Positions 1-7,768 of a stretch of 37,769 nt of DNA are shown here, one piece after another. Below the pieces are notes generated by a model, which searched no databases, was not told where the DNA came from, and was given only the letters and a program-made list of their open reading frames with translations. A program made the translations under genes and the position numbers. Position 1 is the first letter of the stretch. Each line of letters begins with the position of its first letter. This stretch comes from Deltaproteobacteria bacterium (GTDB lineage Bacteria > Myxococcota > Myxococcia > Myxococcales > 40CM-4-68-19). The stretch covers positions 1 through 37,769 of the forward strand of contig VBLC01000106.1 in the NCBI GenBank assembly GCA_005879315.1. Reading direction: 5' to 3'.

Positions 1-713
1 CCGTCCGGGTCCGCGACGAAGCGTTTGCGGCCGCGGGCCATGAACTGGGCAATTCGCTGGGCGCGCTGCGGCTCCAGATCCACGCCCTTCTCCGTGTGGA
101 GCTCGCCCAAAAGTCCGCGACGCCGTTGCTGCAGCGCCTCCATTCGATGGAGCGGCAAGTGGCCCATCTCATCGGCTTGAATCAGCGCATGCTCGCGCCC
201 TCGCGGCTCACCGCGTACGGCTTCGAGCCCAGGCTCGAGCCGATCGACGTCAGCGAGATCATCCGCGAGGTGCTCGCGCGCGAGGCCGACCAGCTGGCCT
301 GGAGACGCTGCCCGGTGGAGTTCGTCAGCCCAGGACCGGTGGTCGGCCGCTGGGACCAAGGACTGCTCGATCAAATCTTCTCCAACCTGCTGACGAACGC
401 GATGAAGTACGGCCACGGAAAACCGATCTTGGTGACGCTCAAGACGACAAAGGCCTTCGCCTTCCTTGAAGTCCGGGACGAGGGGAGCGGGATCGCACTG
501 GAGGATCAAGGCCGCATCTTCGAGAAATTCGAACGGGCGACTGCGATCGAGACCGGGGGCAGTCTCGGTCTGGGCCTTTGGATCGCCCGCGAGATGGTGC
601 TTGCGCTGGGAGGAATCATCCGCGTACACAGCGCGATCGGCGCGGGCTCGACGTTCGTCGTCGAGCTCCCGAGAGGCGCACGCGCGCCGCGTCGCGAAGG
701 GAAGACGACTTGA
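1..713 (+). CDS. Sensor histidine kinase, C-terminal part (5' end outside window)
   Basis: The frame is open from the first bases (codons in phase with position 3), so the N-terminal sensor region lies upstream. The visible part starts with a HisKA-type H-box (GHELGNSLGALRL, His codon 39-41), so the first usable ATG/GTG near position 96 is not the real start. A HATPase_c domain follows: N-box NLLTNAMKYG, G1-like DEGSGIA, F-box IFEKFERA and G2 SLGLGLWIA. This is a complete transmitter core for ATP-dependent His autophosphorylation and transfer to a response regulator. The gene overlaps the next one (TTGA), which encodes a KaiC-like ATPase, and a receiver-only protein follows, so all three are likely co-translated. 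The signal sensed cannot be told from this fragment. Confidence 0.9.
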   Translation, partial: VRVRDEAFAAAGHELGNSLGALRLQIHALLRVELAQKSATPLLQRLHSMERQVAHLIGLNQRMLAPSRLTAYGFEPRLEPIDVSEIIREVLAREADQLAWRRCPVEFVSPGPVVGRWDQGLLDQIFSNLLTNAMKYGHGKPILVTLKTTKAFAFLEVRDEGSGIALEDQGRIFEKFERATAIETGGSLGLGLWIAREMVLALGGIIRVHSAIGAGSTFVVELPRGARAPRREGKTT

Positions 714-2215
714 AACGCTCCGGCTCTCCACCCGCCCCGCTTCCTCGCCAGAAGACCGGCATCCCCCACCTCGACATGATCCTCTCCGGCGGCTTCCTCA
801 GAGGCGGCAGCTACATCATCGCCGGGGCCCCAGGCGCAGGGAAGACGATCCTCGGCAACCAGATCTGCTTCGATCATGTCGCCTCCGGCGAGCGAGCCGT
901 CTACATCACGCTGCTCGCCGAATCGCACGGCCGGATGATGGCGCAACTGTCGCCGTTGAGCTTCTTCGATCCGAGCGTCGTCGGCACGAAGCTTTACTAC
1001 GTCAGCGGCTACAACCAGCTGCGCGAGGGAAAGCAAAGCCTGAAAGCGCTTCTGGCGTTGGTGCGAAAACTGATCAAGCGTCACGGCGCGACCCTCCTGG
1101 TCCTCGACGGAATCGTACGCATCGGCTCGTTTGCCTCCTCGCCAATCGATTTCAAGGAGTTCATCCACGAGCTCAACGTGCTGCTCAATTTCACGGGCTG
1201 CACCGCGCTCTTGCTCAGCGACAGCACCGGGGAGGACGTCGGCCATCCGGCGAGGACGATGGTGGATGGCCTCGTCGAGCTGCGCGACGTGATGGACGGA
1301 GTCCTCGCGGTCCGCGAGCTGGTCGTGCTCAAATTCCGGGGCAGCGCGTACTTGCGAGGCGCGCATTTCTTCGAGATCGATGGGAATGGCCTGCGGATCT
1401 ACCCGCGGGTTGAGGCGCGGCTGGCGGTTCCATCCAGCGTCCCCGCTGCGAAGGGTGTGCGATTGAGCCTCGGAGTTGCCGGTCTCGACCAGGTCATGGG
1501 AGGCGGGGTCCAGGAGGGGACGGCCACCTTGGTGCTCGGCTCTTCCGGCACGGGCAAGACGATTCTCGGACTTCATTTCCTCGCCGCGGGCCTGGACCGA
1601 GGCGAACCCGTACTCCACTTCGGCTTCTTCGAATCTCCGCCGCGCCTCCTGCAAAAAGGCGACGACCTCGGCCTGAAGCTCTCGCAACAGGTCGCGAAAG
1701 GCGGTCTGGAGATCATCTGGCAACCTGCCGGAGAGCTGATCATGGACGCGCTCGCGGAGAGATTGCTCGATGGCGTCCGGCGTAGAAAGGTCAAGCGAAT
1801 CGTCATCGACGGGCTGGCTGGCTTTGAAGAGTCGGTGGTGAGACCCGAACGGCTCTCCCACTTCTTCAAGGCGCTGACCAACGAGCTGCGGGGCCTGGGC
1901 GTCACCTGCATTCTCACCGAGGAGATGCGCGAGCTCTTCGGGCCGCAGATTGTCGTGCCGCTGACCGGCGTCTCCGGCGTGGCGGAGAACATCGTCCTGC
2001 TGCGCCAGATCGAGATCGCCTCCGAGTTGAAGCGCGTCATCGCCGTGATGAAGACGCGGGAAACGTCGCACGATGCCATGTTGCGCGAGTTGAGGATCAC
2101 CGACCGTGGCCTGGAGGTCGGCGATCCGTTCCCGACGAACGGTCCGGTGCTGGGCGTCGGAACCACCCGCGCTGCTTCTCGACTGCAAGTGCCCGGCGAA
2201 CGGGGCAAAGGTTAG
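710..2215 (+). CDS. KaiC-like double RecA-domain ATPase
   Basis: A protein of about 501 residues with two tandem KaiC/RecA-like domains. Walker A motifs are GAPGAGKT (about 39-46) and GSSGTGKT (about 277-284). Walker B-like strands are ATLLVLDG and VKRIVIDG. I chose the TTG at 710 because a GAAGGGA Shine-Dalgarno lies a few bases upstream, the domain begins right after it, and it overlaps the kinase stop as TTGA. Longer in-frame extensions would run deep into the kinase gene. The C-terminus resembles the KaiC CII end (IVLLRQIEI, then a MKTR segment). The clock phosphosite pair Ser-Thr reads Ser422-Gly here. KaiC-family ATPases outside cyanobacteria usually act as signalling or stress ATPases. 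With a kinase before it and a receiver after it, a phosphorelay partner role is an inference. Confidence 0.88.
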   Translation: MKRSGSPPAPLPRQKTGIPHLDMILSGGFLRGGSYIIAGAPGAGKTILGNQICFDHVASGERAVYITLLAESHGRMMAQLSPLSFFDPSVVGTKLYYVSGYNQLREGKQSLKALLALVRKLIKRHGATLLVLDGIVRIGSFASSPIDFKEFIHELNVLLNFTGCTALLLSDSTGEDVGHPARTMVDGLVELRDVMDGVLAVRELVVLKFRGSAYLRGAHFFEIDGNGLRIYPRVEARLAVPSSVPAAKGVRLSLGVAGLDQVMGGGVQEGTATLVLGSSGTGKTILGLHFLAAGLDRGEPVLHFGFFESPPRLLQKGDDLGLKLSQQVAKGGLEIIWQPAGELIMDALAERLLDGVRRRKVKRIVIDGLAGFEESVVRPERLSHFFKALTNELRGLGVTCILTEEMRELFGPQIVVPLTGVSGVAENIVLLRQIEIASELKRVIAVMKTRETSHDAMLRELRITDRGLEVGDPFPTNGPVLGVGTTRAASRLQVPGERGKG

Positions 2216-2220
2216 AAGCC

Positions 2221-2601
2221 GTGAAGACGATCCTCCTCGTCGACGATGAGTACGCGGTCGTGGAAATTCTCGCAACGCTTCTCACCGATGAGGGGTACGT
2301 CGTTCTGACGGCGTCGGACGGACAGCAGGCGCTGGACATGCTGTCGGAGAAGGTTCCCGACGCCGTGATCACCGATCAGATGATGCCGCTCGTCGATGGT
2401 GCGGAGCTGTTCCGCCGGATGCAAGAAAACGCCAGGCACCGTCGCATCCCGGTCGTCCTGATGAGCTCTGCGCCGATGCCCTCCGACCATTCCAAGTTGC
2501 CCTGGGCGATGTTTCTGCAGAAGCCGTTTGATTTCCAGGATCTGACTTCCTGGCTCCGAAGGCATTTCGGAGCTTCGGAAAAGCGCGCGCGCAAGACCTG
2601 A
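2221..2601 (+). CDS. Single-domain response regulator (CheY-like)
   Basis: A 126-residue receiver domain with no output domain. It has acidic pocket residues D8/D9 (LLVDDEY), the phosphoacceptor D51 in ITDQMMP and the conserved lysine K100 in LQKPF. It starts with GTG five bases after the KaiC-like gene stops, so it is very likely in the same operon and receives phosphate from the upstream kinase. A receiver-only protein must act by protein contact or as a relay intermediate, since it carries no DNA-binding or enzymatic part. The last dozen residues are basic (EKRARK). Confidence 0.9.
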   Translation: MKTILLVDDEYAVVEILATLLTDEGYVVLTASDGQQALDMLSEKVPDAVITDQMMPLVDGAELFRRMQENARHRRIPVVLMSSAPMPSDHSKLPWAMFLQKPFDFQDLTSWLRRHFGASEKRARKT

Positions 2602-2768
2602 CGCGTCCGCGCTTGATGACGGCGCTCTTCTCCAAGCCGGTGCTTCCGAGCCTGGGCCCGCGCGTCGAGGGGAGGGCCTGACCGCTTGCCCCGGCGGCAG
2701 GCGAGAGCGATCCGTCTTGTCATGGGCGCGGCAATCTGCGATGCCGAGCTCCGACAGGGAGGAATGAC

Positions 2769-3173
2769 ATGGCCACTGCCAAGAAGATCGATGTGCTCAC
2801 CGTCAGCCTGGACCCGAAGCCCGGAGCTCTTGCCAAGGTTCTCACGGCGTTCCGCGAGGCCAAAGTGAACCTCAACGCGAGCTGGGCATACCAGATGGGC
2901 CCAGGCGAGGCGCAAGCTCACTTCTTCGCCGCCGACCTCGATCGCGCGAAGCAAGTCCTCACCAAGGAGGGGAAGAGCCCGAAGACCGAGCCCGCATTCT
3001 GGGTCGAGGACACCGACCAGCTCGGCAATTATCAGAACGTGCTGCAGCGGCTCGCCCAGGCAGGGATCAACGTCGAGGCCACGGACGCATTCGCCCTCGG
3101 CGGGAAGTTCGCCACCGTCATCTTCGTCGCGCAGAACGACGTTCCGAAGGCGGCCAAAGCTCTCGGCGCCTGA
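2769..3173 (+). CDS. Tandem ACT-domain protein
   Basis: A 134-residue protein with two ACT-like halves. The first (KIDVLTVSLDPKPGALAKVL) has the typical strand followed by a Gly/Ala-rich turn and helix. The second begins near residue 75 (FWVEDTDQLGNYQNVLQRLAQAG). ACT domains bind small ligands, usually amino acids, and regulate enzymes. Here no catalytic domain is attached, so it is a free-standing ligand sensor of unknown target. A strong GGGAGG Shine-Dalgarno sits about 7 bases before the ATG. The gene stands alone, 167 bp after the response regulator. Confidence 0.8.
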   Translation: MATAKKIDVLTVSLDPKPGALAKVLTAFREAKVNLNASWAYQMGPGEAQAHFFAADLDRAKQVLTKEGKSPKTEPAFWVEDTDQLGNYQNVLQRLAQAGINVEATDAFALGGKFATVIFVAQNDVPKAAKALGA

Positions 3174-3214
3174 GGCGTCGCAGCGAGCGAAGCGCGGCGC
3201 GAAGGACGACGAGC

Positions 3215-3370
3215 ATGCGCGCAACAGCCGCCGTCGGTCTGGGGTTCTGCGCAGCGATGGGATGCACGAAGAAGCCGAGCGCGGAGGAGTGCGCGCGAGC
3301 CTGGCGCCACGTCTCCGACATCCTGGTGGAAATGGACATCGAGGACGTGAAACGAATCGGAGCGGGATGA
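3215..3370 (+). CDS. Small putative lipoprotein, possibly truncated
   Basis: A 51-residue ORF with a short hydrophobic start (ATAAVGLGFCAAMGC) ending in a Cys that could be a weak lipobox, then a charged tail (EECARAWRHVSDILVEMD). GAAGGACGACGAG upstream of the ATG gives a purine-rich ribosome site. The tail resembles the first part of short Cys-containing lipoproteins common in deltaproteobacteria and then stops abruptly, so it may be a degraded gene. No homologue is recognised with certainty. It is reported because otherwise the 255-bp gap between the ACT-domain gene and the hydrolase holds nothing. Confidence 0.35.
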   Translation: MRATAAVGLGFCAAMGCTKKPSAEECARAWRHVSDILVEMDIEDVKRIGAG

Positions 3371-3428
3371 AGGCATCGAGCGGCTTCCGCGGTGGCGTGT
3401 CGCTGTCCTGGCCGGACTGAGAGGATCC

Positions 3429-5267
3429 ATGCGCGTCTGCTTGTTCGGCCTCTTCCTGGTCTTCGCTCTCCCGCTCTTCGCCCAGGACGCGCTTCCGCCT
3501 GCGCGGGCTTTTGGCCCCGACACCACCCGGACCGGCGTCTTCACCGGCGAGGGAACGACACCGGTCGGTCTCGCATGCACGGCGGCGGCCGCGGAGATGG
3601 ACTGCTCCGGTTTCCTCGCCAGCGGCCTCGACGGCACCCGTCTGGACGTCACCGTCCGCGTGCCTTTCGCGTCCGCGCCACACCCACTCGTAGTGAACCT
3701 GCACGGCTATGGCGGCAGCAAGAACAGCTCCTCGGCGTGGGACGACAAGCTCATCGCGCGCGGTTACGCCGTCTTGCGCTATTCGGCCCGCGGTTTCGGC
3801 AAGTCGTGGGGCCAGGTGAACCTGGCCGACGTGAACGTCGAGCTCGCCGACCTTCGCAGCCTCATCGGCCAGGTCGTCGACGACCCCCAGGGATTGGGCC
3901 TCCATCTCGATGCCAGCGCCGTCGCCGTCCTCGGCGCCTCCTACGGCGGCGGCCAGTCCTGGCTCGCTGCATTGACGCCGGCCTTCGACTCGCCCGCCGG
4001 CACGAAAGTGCGCATCCGGACCATCGTTCCCGTCGTTCCCTGGACGGATCTGCTCGGCGCGCTCCGGCCCAACGGCTCGGAGACGAACTCCATCGACGTG
4101 CCCGGCTCCTACAAGCTGAGCTTTCTCGAGGGCCTCTTCCTCGGCGGCCTGCGGCGCGATCCGGAGCGTCCTTATTTGAATTATCCGGATTATCTCTTCC
4201 TATGGGACGCGTATATCCTGCTCACCGAGCCGAACAACTCTCCGCCCCTGGGAGCGCAGATCGTCGACGGCCTCGCCGGATATCGATCGATCTGGTGGCG
4301 GCCGGAATTCTTCCGCGCGGTCGTCGACAATGCGCAGAACAACCGTCCGCAGCTCCCGGTCTTCGAGCTGCAAGGCTTCACTGACGATCTCTTTCCTCTC
4401 CCCGAGGCGCTGCGGATGTACCGTGCGCTCAAGGCGCTCGACCCGAACTATCCGATCGGCGAATATCTCGGGGACATCGGGCATCCGCGCGCGGCGAACA
4501 AATCGGGCGAGGTCGATTACGCCCTCGAACGCGTGTTCGAATGGCTCGACTTCCATCTGAAGGGTCTGGGGGCGGCGTCGCCCTCCTGCCACGACCCCGC
4601 TCCCCAGCTTCGCTGCGACGTGCTCGCCGCCCTGACGCGGCCGCCGAGCGTCCCTTTCGACCCCGCCGACGTGCTGCGCGTCGATCGGATGGAGGATCTC
4701 GCCACTGCGTTCGCGAAGGAGGAATTCGCCGCCCCCTCGGTGCTGACCTACGACCCGGCGAATTTCGGCGGAGTCTTCTTCGATCCCTTCATCTTCTCCG
4801 CCTGCGAGCAGCTTCAGCCTGGCTGCCCCGCGCCGCCGCCCGACTTCATTCCGGGTGACGTCGCCGTCTACACGGTGGCCGCCTCCCGCGTTGCCGGTGA
4901 TGCGGGGCTGCCGCCTGCGCAACCGTTCCTCATCGCCGGACAGCCGACCGTCGCGCTGCGGGCGACCACCGCGGCCTACCGCGTCCAGCTTGACGCGCGG
5001 CTCTACCAGGTCAAGCCCGCCGGCCAGCGAACGCTCGTCACCCGCGGAACGTTCGCGCTCGACTCCGGCAATCCGTTGCTCCCGCTCGGCGCGCGCGACG
5101 TGCGCATTCCCATGTTCGGCAATCTCGTCGAGATCCAACCCGACGAGACGCTGCAGCTGGAGATCACCAACGTCGACAGCCCGTACATCGCGCCGAGCCG
5201 AGTGCCATCGGTCACGCTCGTGTCCGACGTGAAGTTCGGCGTTCCGCTGCGGCCGCCCTGGCGGTGA
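3429..5267 (+). CDS. Secreted CocE/X-Pro dipeptidyl-peptidase-like alpha/beta hydrolase
   Basis: A 612-residue protein with a signal peptide (hydrophobic residues 4-18, cleavage around FAQ-D). An alpha/beta-hydrolase core starts at about residue 85 (LVVNLHGYGGSKN). The nucleophile elbow is GASYGGG (Ser171); likely partners are Asp320 in GFTDD and His352 in DIGHPRA. The last 150 residues or so form a beta-rich region (TLVTRGTF, FGNLVEIQPDETLQLEI) like the jelly-roll C-terminal domain of the CocE/PepX group. The family hydrolyses esters or X-Pro peptide bonds, and the substrate here is unknown. It should act in the periplasm or outside the cell. The ATG follows a GAGAGGATCC stretch with a plausible ribosome site. 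Confidence 0.82.
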   Translation: MRVCLFGLFLVFALPLFAQDALPPARAFGPDTTRTGVFTGEGTTPVGLACTAAAAEMDCSGFLASGLDGTRLDVTVRVPFASAPHPLVVNLHGYGGSKNSSSAWDDKLIARGYAVLRYSARGFGKSWGQVNLADVNVELADLRSLIGQVVDDPQGLGLHLDASAVAVLGASYGGGQSWLAALTPAFDSPAGTKVRIRTIVPVVPWTDLLGALRPNGSETNSIDVPGSYKLSFLEGLFLGGLRRDPERPYLNYPDYLFLWDAYILLTEPNNSPPLGAQIVDGLAGYRSIWWRPEFFRAVVDNAQNNRPQLPVFELQGFTDDLFPLPEALRMYRALKALDPNYPIGEYLGDIGHPRAANKSGEVDYALERVFEWLDFHLKGLGAASPSCHDPAPQLRCDVLAALTRPPSVPFDPADVLRVDRMEDLATAFAKEEFAAPSVLTYDPANFGGVFFDPFIFSACEQLQPGCPAPPPDFIPGDVAVYTVAASRVAGDAGLPPAQPFLIAGQPTVALRATTAAYRVQLDARLYQVKPAGQRTLVTRGTFALDSGNPLLPLGARDVRIPMFGNLVEIQPDETLQLEITNVDSPYIAPSRVPSVTLVSDVKFGVPLRPPWR

Positions 5268-5298
5268 CGAGCTCGATCCTTCCGAGACAACGGGCGCC

Positions 5299-5307
5299 TG
5301 GTATAAT
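5299..5307 (+). promoter_or_regulatory. Extended -10 promoter
   Basis: TGGTATAAT is a perfect TGn-TATAAT extended -10 element, which stands out in this GC-rich sequence. No convincing -35 hexamer is visible 17 bp upstream, as is usual for extended -10 promoters. Transcription would start near 5314, giving a leader of about 15 bases to the GTG start at 5329. This separates the next two genes from the hydrolase before them. Confidence 0.6.
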
Positions 5308-5328
5308 GAACAGTCGGGGGAAGCTAAC

Positions 5329-6234
5329 GTGTCTCTGGTTCGCGCCGTGTGCGCATTGCTCCTATGCCTCTCGCCCGTCGCAGCGCTGGCACAGCTGCCG
5401 GTGCTCAAGTTCAATCCAAAGATTCCCGGCTACGAAGGCGGTTCTGGCGATCCCTCGACGTGGGTGGCCGAAAACACGTATCCAGGCGCGATTTTGTACG
5501 TATACCCATTTCGAGTTTTGAGCGGAGATTTCGCCGGACAGTTCCGCCGGACGCTGCTGCGCGACCTGGTCAGCAAGGACGTGCAGGAGGCGGGCCTGGC
5601 GCAGCCGGCTTCGATCGAGCCCCTGCAGATTTCCGGGGCAGATGCCGCGCTCGCGGCAAGATTCGTCGAGGACTACTGGGGAACCCCCCGGCATCGGCTG
5701 CGGATCGCAGTACTGGCCCGCGGAGCGGTCGCAATCGTCGATTACGTCTCCCACGACGCCGACTCCTTTCAGCGCAACCTCTACGGCGTCAGCGAAATGG
5801 TGAAGACGATGAGCGTAGGCGCGCAGCAGGCGGCGACACCACAGACGGCGCCGCAGCTCGCGGCGCTGAAATCGCTGGCCGGCCTGTACCTGGGGTCCGC
5901 CTTGCAGTTCGTTCCCAGCCCGGTGCTCGGCGCGACGCCGGGCGCGGGCAGCTGGATGCCCGGGACGCGGTTCTATCTGCTTTCCCCCGATGGCAAGGTG
6001 TACCGCGGGTACGGCTTGCCCAAGACGCCCGACGCCGACATCAGCCGCTTCGACTTCGAAAAGGCGCGGCTGGAGGACCCGTACAACTCCGGCGTCTTCA
6101 TCGTCGAGGGCCGCCGCGTGATCCTGCGGTTTGGCGGCGGCGTGGCTCCCGAAGAGCAGACCTCGGGGGTGCCGCGGGCTGGCGGCCCTCTGGAGATCAA
6201 TGGCACGACGTACAAGTTGCAGCCGTTGAAGTAG
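5329..6234 (+). CDS. Exported protein of unknown function
   Basis: A 301-residue protein with a clear signal peptide (SLVRAVCALLLCLSPVAALA, then QLPV). The GTG start is chosen because GGGGGAAG lies 7 bases upstream and the signal peptide begins there. The middle (about 45-160) alternates strands and helices and has no motif I know. The last 130 residues contain a YLGSALQF segment and a beta-rich end with FYLLSPDGKVYRGYGLP and GRRVILRFGGG. No catalytic residues or metal sites stand out. It is followed after 10 bp by another unknown gene with a good ribosome site, so the two form a small operon. Confidence 0.75.
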   Translation: MSLVRAVCALLLCLSPVAALAQLPVLKFNPKIPGYEGGSGDPSTWVAENTYPGAILYVYPFRVLSGDFAGQFRRTLLRDLVSKDVQEAGLAQPASIEPLQISGADAALAARFVEDYWGTPRHRLRIAVLARGAVAIVDYVSHDADSFQRNLYGVSEMVKTMSVGAQQAATPQTAPQLAALKSLAGLYLGSALQFVPSPVLGATPGAGSWMPGTRFYLLSPDGKVYRGYGLPKTPDADISRFDFEKARLEDPYNSGVFIVEGRRVILRFGGGVAPEEQTSGVPRAGGPLEINGTTYKLQPLK

Positions 6235-6244
6235 GAGGCCAGCG

Positions 6245-6649
6245 ATGCCATCGTCCGAGCAGCCGATCCGTTCGCGGGTGTGGATTCTTCGCGGACTGGG
6301 GAACTCGCCGGCAGTCATGACGCTCGCCAAGGGCCATCTCGCGCTCACAAGCGAGGAGGGCGCGGTCTTCGATGCGCCACTCGCCGAGGTCAGGGAGATC
6401 AAGTTCCCTTGGTACTACTTTGGAGGCGGCGTCAAGCTCACGGTCGGCACGAAACGCTACCGCATCTCGTTCGTGCGTCCGAATGGCGCGCAGGACGTGC
6501 CGGGCCGGCTACTCGCCGGTGCGGGCGCAGGCCCGGCGTCGGCGCTCGCGGCGGCCGGCGAGGTGTACGGCAAGTACCGAGACATCTCAGCGGGACGCTC
6601 GGCAGGCAAGACATGGAGACAGGCGCTCTCGTCATCGCCTCAGGCCTGA
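6245..6649 (+). CDS. Small PH/GRAM-like protein of unknown function
   Basis: A 134-residue soluble protein preceded by an AGGAGG ribosome site. The first 85 residues read as alternating beta strands (AVMTLAKGHLALTSEEG, VREIKFPWYYFGGGVKLTVG, KRYRISFV), like the bacterial PH or GRAM-like fold. The tail is Ala/Gly-rich and basic. There is no signal peptide or membrane segment. It probably works with the exported protein encoded just before it. Its function is not recognised; the fold assignment is by eye only. Confidence 0.65.
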   Translation: MPSSEQPIRSRVWILRGLGNSPAVMTLAKGHLALTSEEGAVFDAPLAEVREIKFPWYYFGGGVKLTVGTKRYRISFVRPNGAQDVPGRLLAGAGAGPASALAAAGEVYGKYRDISAGRSAGKTWRQALSSSPQA

Positions 6650-6665
6650 CTTCGGAAGTGCTGCT

Positions 6666-7214
6666 CTACCGCGGCTCGCGCAGGTCCGAGCCCTGGATCC
6701 GATCGGTGAGGTAGGCGAGGAAACCGGGCAGCTCCCACGACCCCTCGTAGCGCTCGCCGTCGACGAAGAAGGTGGGCGTTCCGTTCACGCCGCTGCGTGC
6801 GCCCGAGAGAAAATCGGCGCGGATCCGGGCAGTGACGGGTTCCGAGTCGAGGTCGCGGGCGAAATCGCCGAGGTCGAGACGGCACAGCTCGGCGTAGTGG
6901 AAGAGGTCCTCGTCTTCGAGGAACTGCTGGTTCTCGAAGAGCAGGTTGTGCATCTTCCAGTACGAGCCCTGCAGCCCGGCCGCCTCGGCGGCCTGCGCGG
7001 CGCGGAACGCGTGCGGATGGACCTGGCTCATGGGAAAATTGCGGAAGGCAAAAAGCAGATCCTCGCCCAGCGCGTCCACCAGGCTGTTCACCATGTAATA
7101 CGCCCGCCCGCAATGCGGACACTGGTAATCGCCATACTCGACCAGCCCAATGCGGGCATCGGGGTTGCCGAGCAGATGATCCTGGCTGTTGAGCGGAGGC
7201 CGGAGGCGGCTCAT
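6666..7214 (-). CDS. DsbA-like thioredoxin-fold protein
   Basis: A 182-residue protein of the DsbA/Thioredoxin_4 group. The redox motif is C32-P-H-C35 in EYGDYQCPHCGRAYY, a helical insertion follows, and the cis-proline loop is VNGTPTFFVDG. Its start ATG overlaps the stop of the peroxiredoxin gene (ATGA), so the two are translationally coupled. There is no signal peptide, so it probably acts in the cytoplasm, unlike classic DsbA. Given the coupling it may reduce the peroxiredoxin or handle thiols under oxidative stress; that partnership is inferred. Longer in-frame starts would run inside the peroxiredoxin gene. Confidence 0.85.
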   Translation of the reverse strand: MSRLRPPLNSQDHLLGNPDARIGLVEYGDYQCPHCGRAYYMVNSLVDALGEDLLFAFRNFPMSQVHPHAFRAAQAAEAAGLQGSYWKMHNLLFENQQFLEDEDLFHYAELCRLDLGDFARDLDSEPVTARIRADFLSGARSGVNGTPTFFVDGERYEGSWELPGFLAYLTDRIQGSDLREPR

Positions 7215-7681
7215 GGCCTGCCTTGCTGGAGAGCTTCCAGCGCCTCGAGGATGCCGTCGGCGCCGGGATTGATGCCGACGGGCGAGACGTAGCTCCAGCG
7301 GATGATCCCCTCGCGATCGAGCACGAAGAGCGCGCGCTCGGAAACACCGTCGCCCGGCCGGTAGGCGCCGTACATGCGCGCGACTTCGCCTTTGGGCTCG
7401 AAGTCGGCGAGCAGCGGGAAGCGCAGCTTGCGATCCTTGGAGAAGGCGAGATGGCACCAGACGCCGTCGACGGAGATGCCGAGCAGCTCGGCGCCCAGCC
7501 GGCGAAACTCGGGGAGGACCTCGTTGTAGAGCGCCATCTGGTCGCTGCACACCGGGCTCCAGTCAGCGGGATAGAAGGCGAGGATGACCAGCTTCCCGCG
7601 GAAGTCGCGCAGCGCGAGGCGCTGGTCCGGCGTGCTGTTCAACGTGAAGTCGGGGGCCTGCTTGTTCGGTTCGAGGGCCAT
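7211..7681 (-). CDS. Peroxiredoxin (AhpC/TSA, AhpE/BCP-like)
   Basis: A 156-residue peroxiredoxin. The peroxidatic cysteine is C45 in YPADWSPVCSDQ, matching the family P-x3-(T/S)-x2-C pattern. A second Cys, C76 in ISVDGVWCHLAF, could be the resolving residue or be incidental. The protein reduces hydrogen peroxide and organic peroxides in the cytoplasm using a thiol donor. An AAGGAG ribosome site lies about 8 bases before the ATG. It is coupled by ATGA overlap to the DsbA-like gene and lies downstream of dps and the racemase-like gene on the same strand. Confidence 0.9.
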   Translation of the reverse strand: MALEPNKQAPDFTLNSTPDQRLALRDFRGKLVILAFYPADWSPVCSDQMALYNEVLPEFRRLGAELLGISVDGVWCHLAFSKDRKLRFPLLADFEPKGEVARMYGAYRPGDGVSERALFVLDREGIIRWSYVSPVGINPGADGILEALEALQQGRP

Positions 7682-7768
7682 GGTCCAGCTCCTTGCGACG
7701 CTCGACGAAGATGGGTGTGCTCGAGTGAAAGCGCATGACGCTCGAGGACTCCGCGCGCGGCGGTGAAG

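Noticed and set aside
506-2275. Long minus-strand ORF antisense to the kinase and KaiC-like genes
   Set aside because: It mirrors real plus-strand genes and has the low-complexity Arg/Asp/His composition typical of antisense frames in GC-rich DNA.
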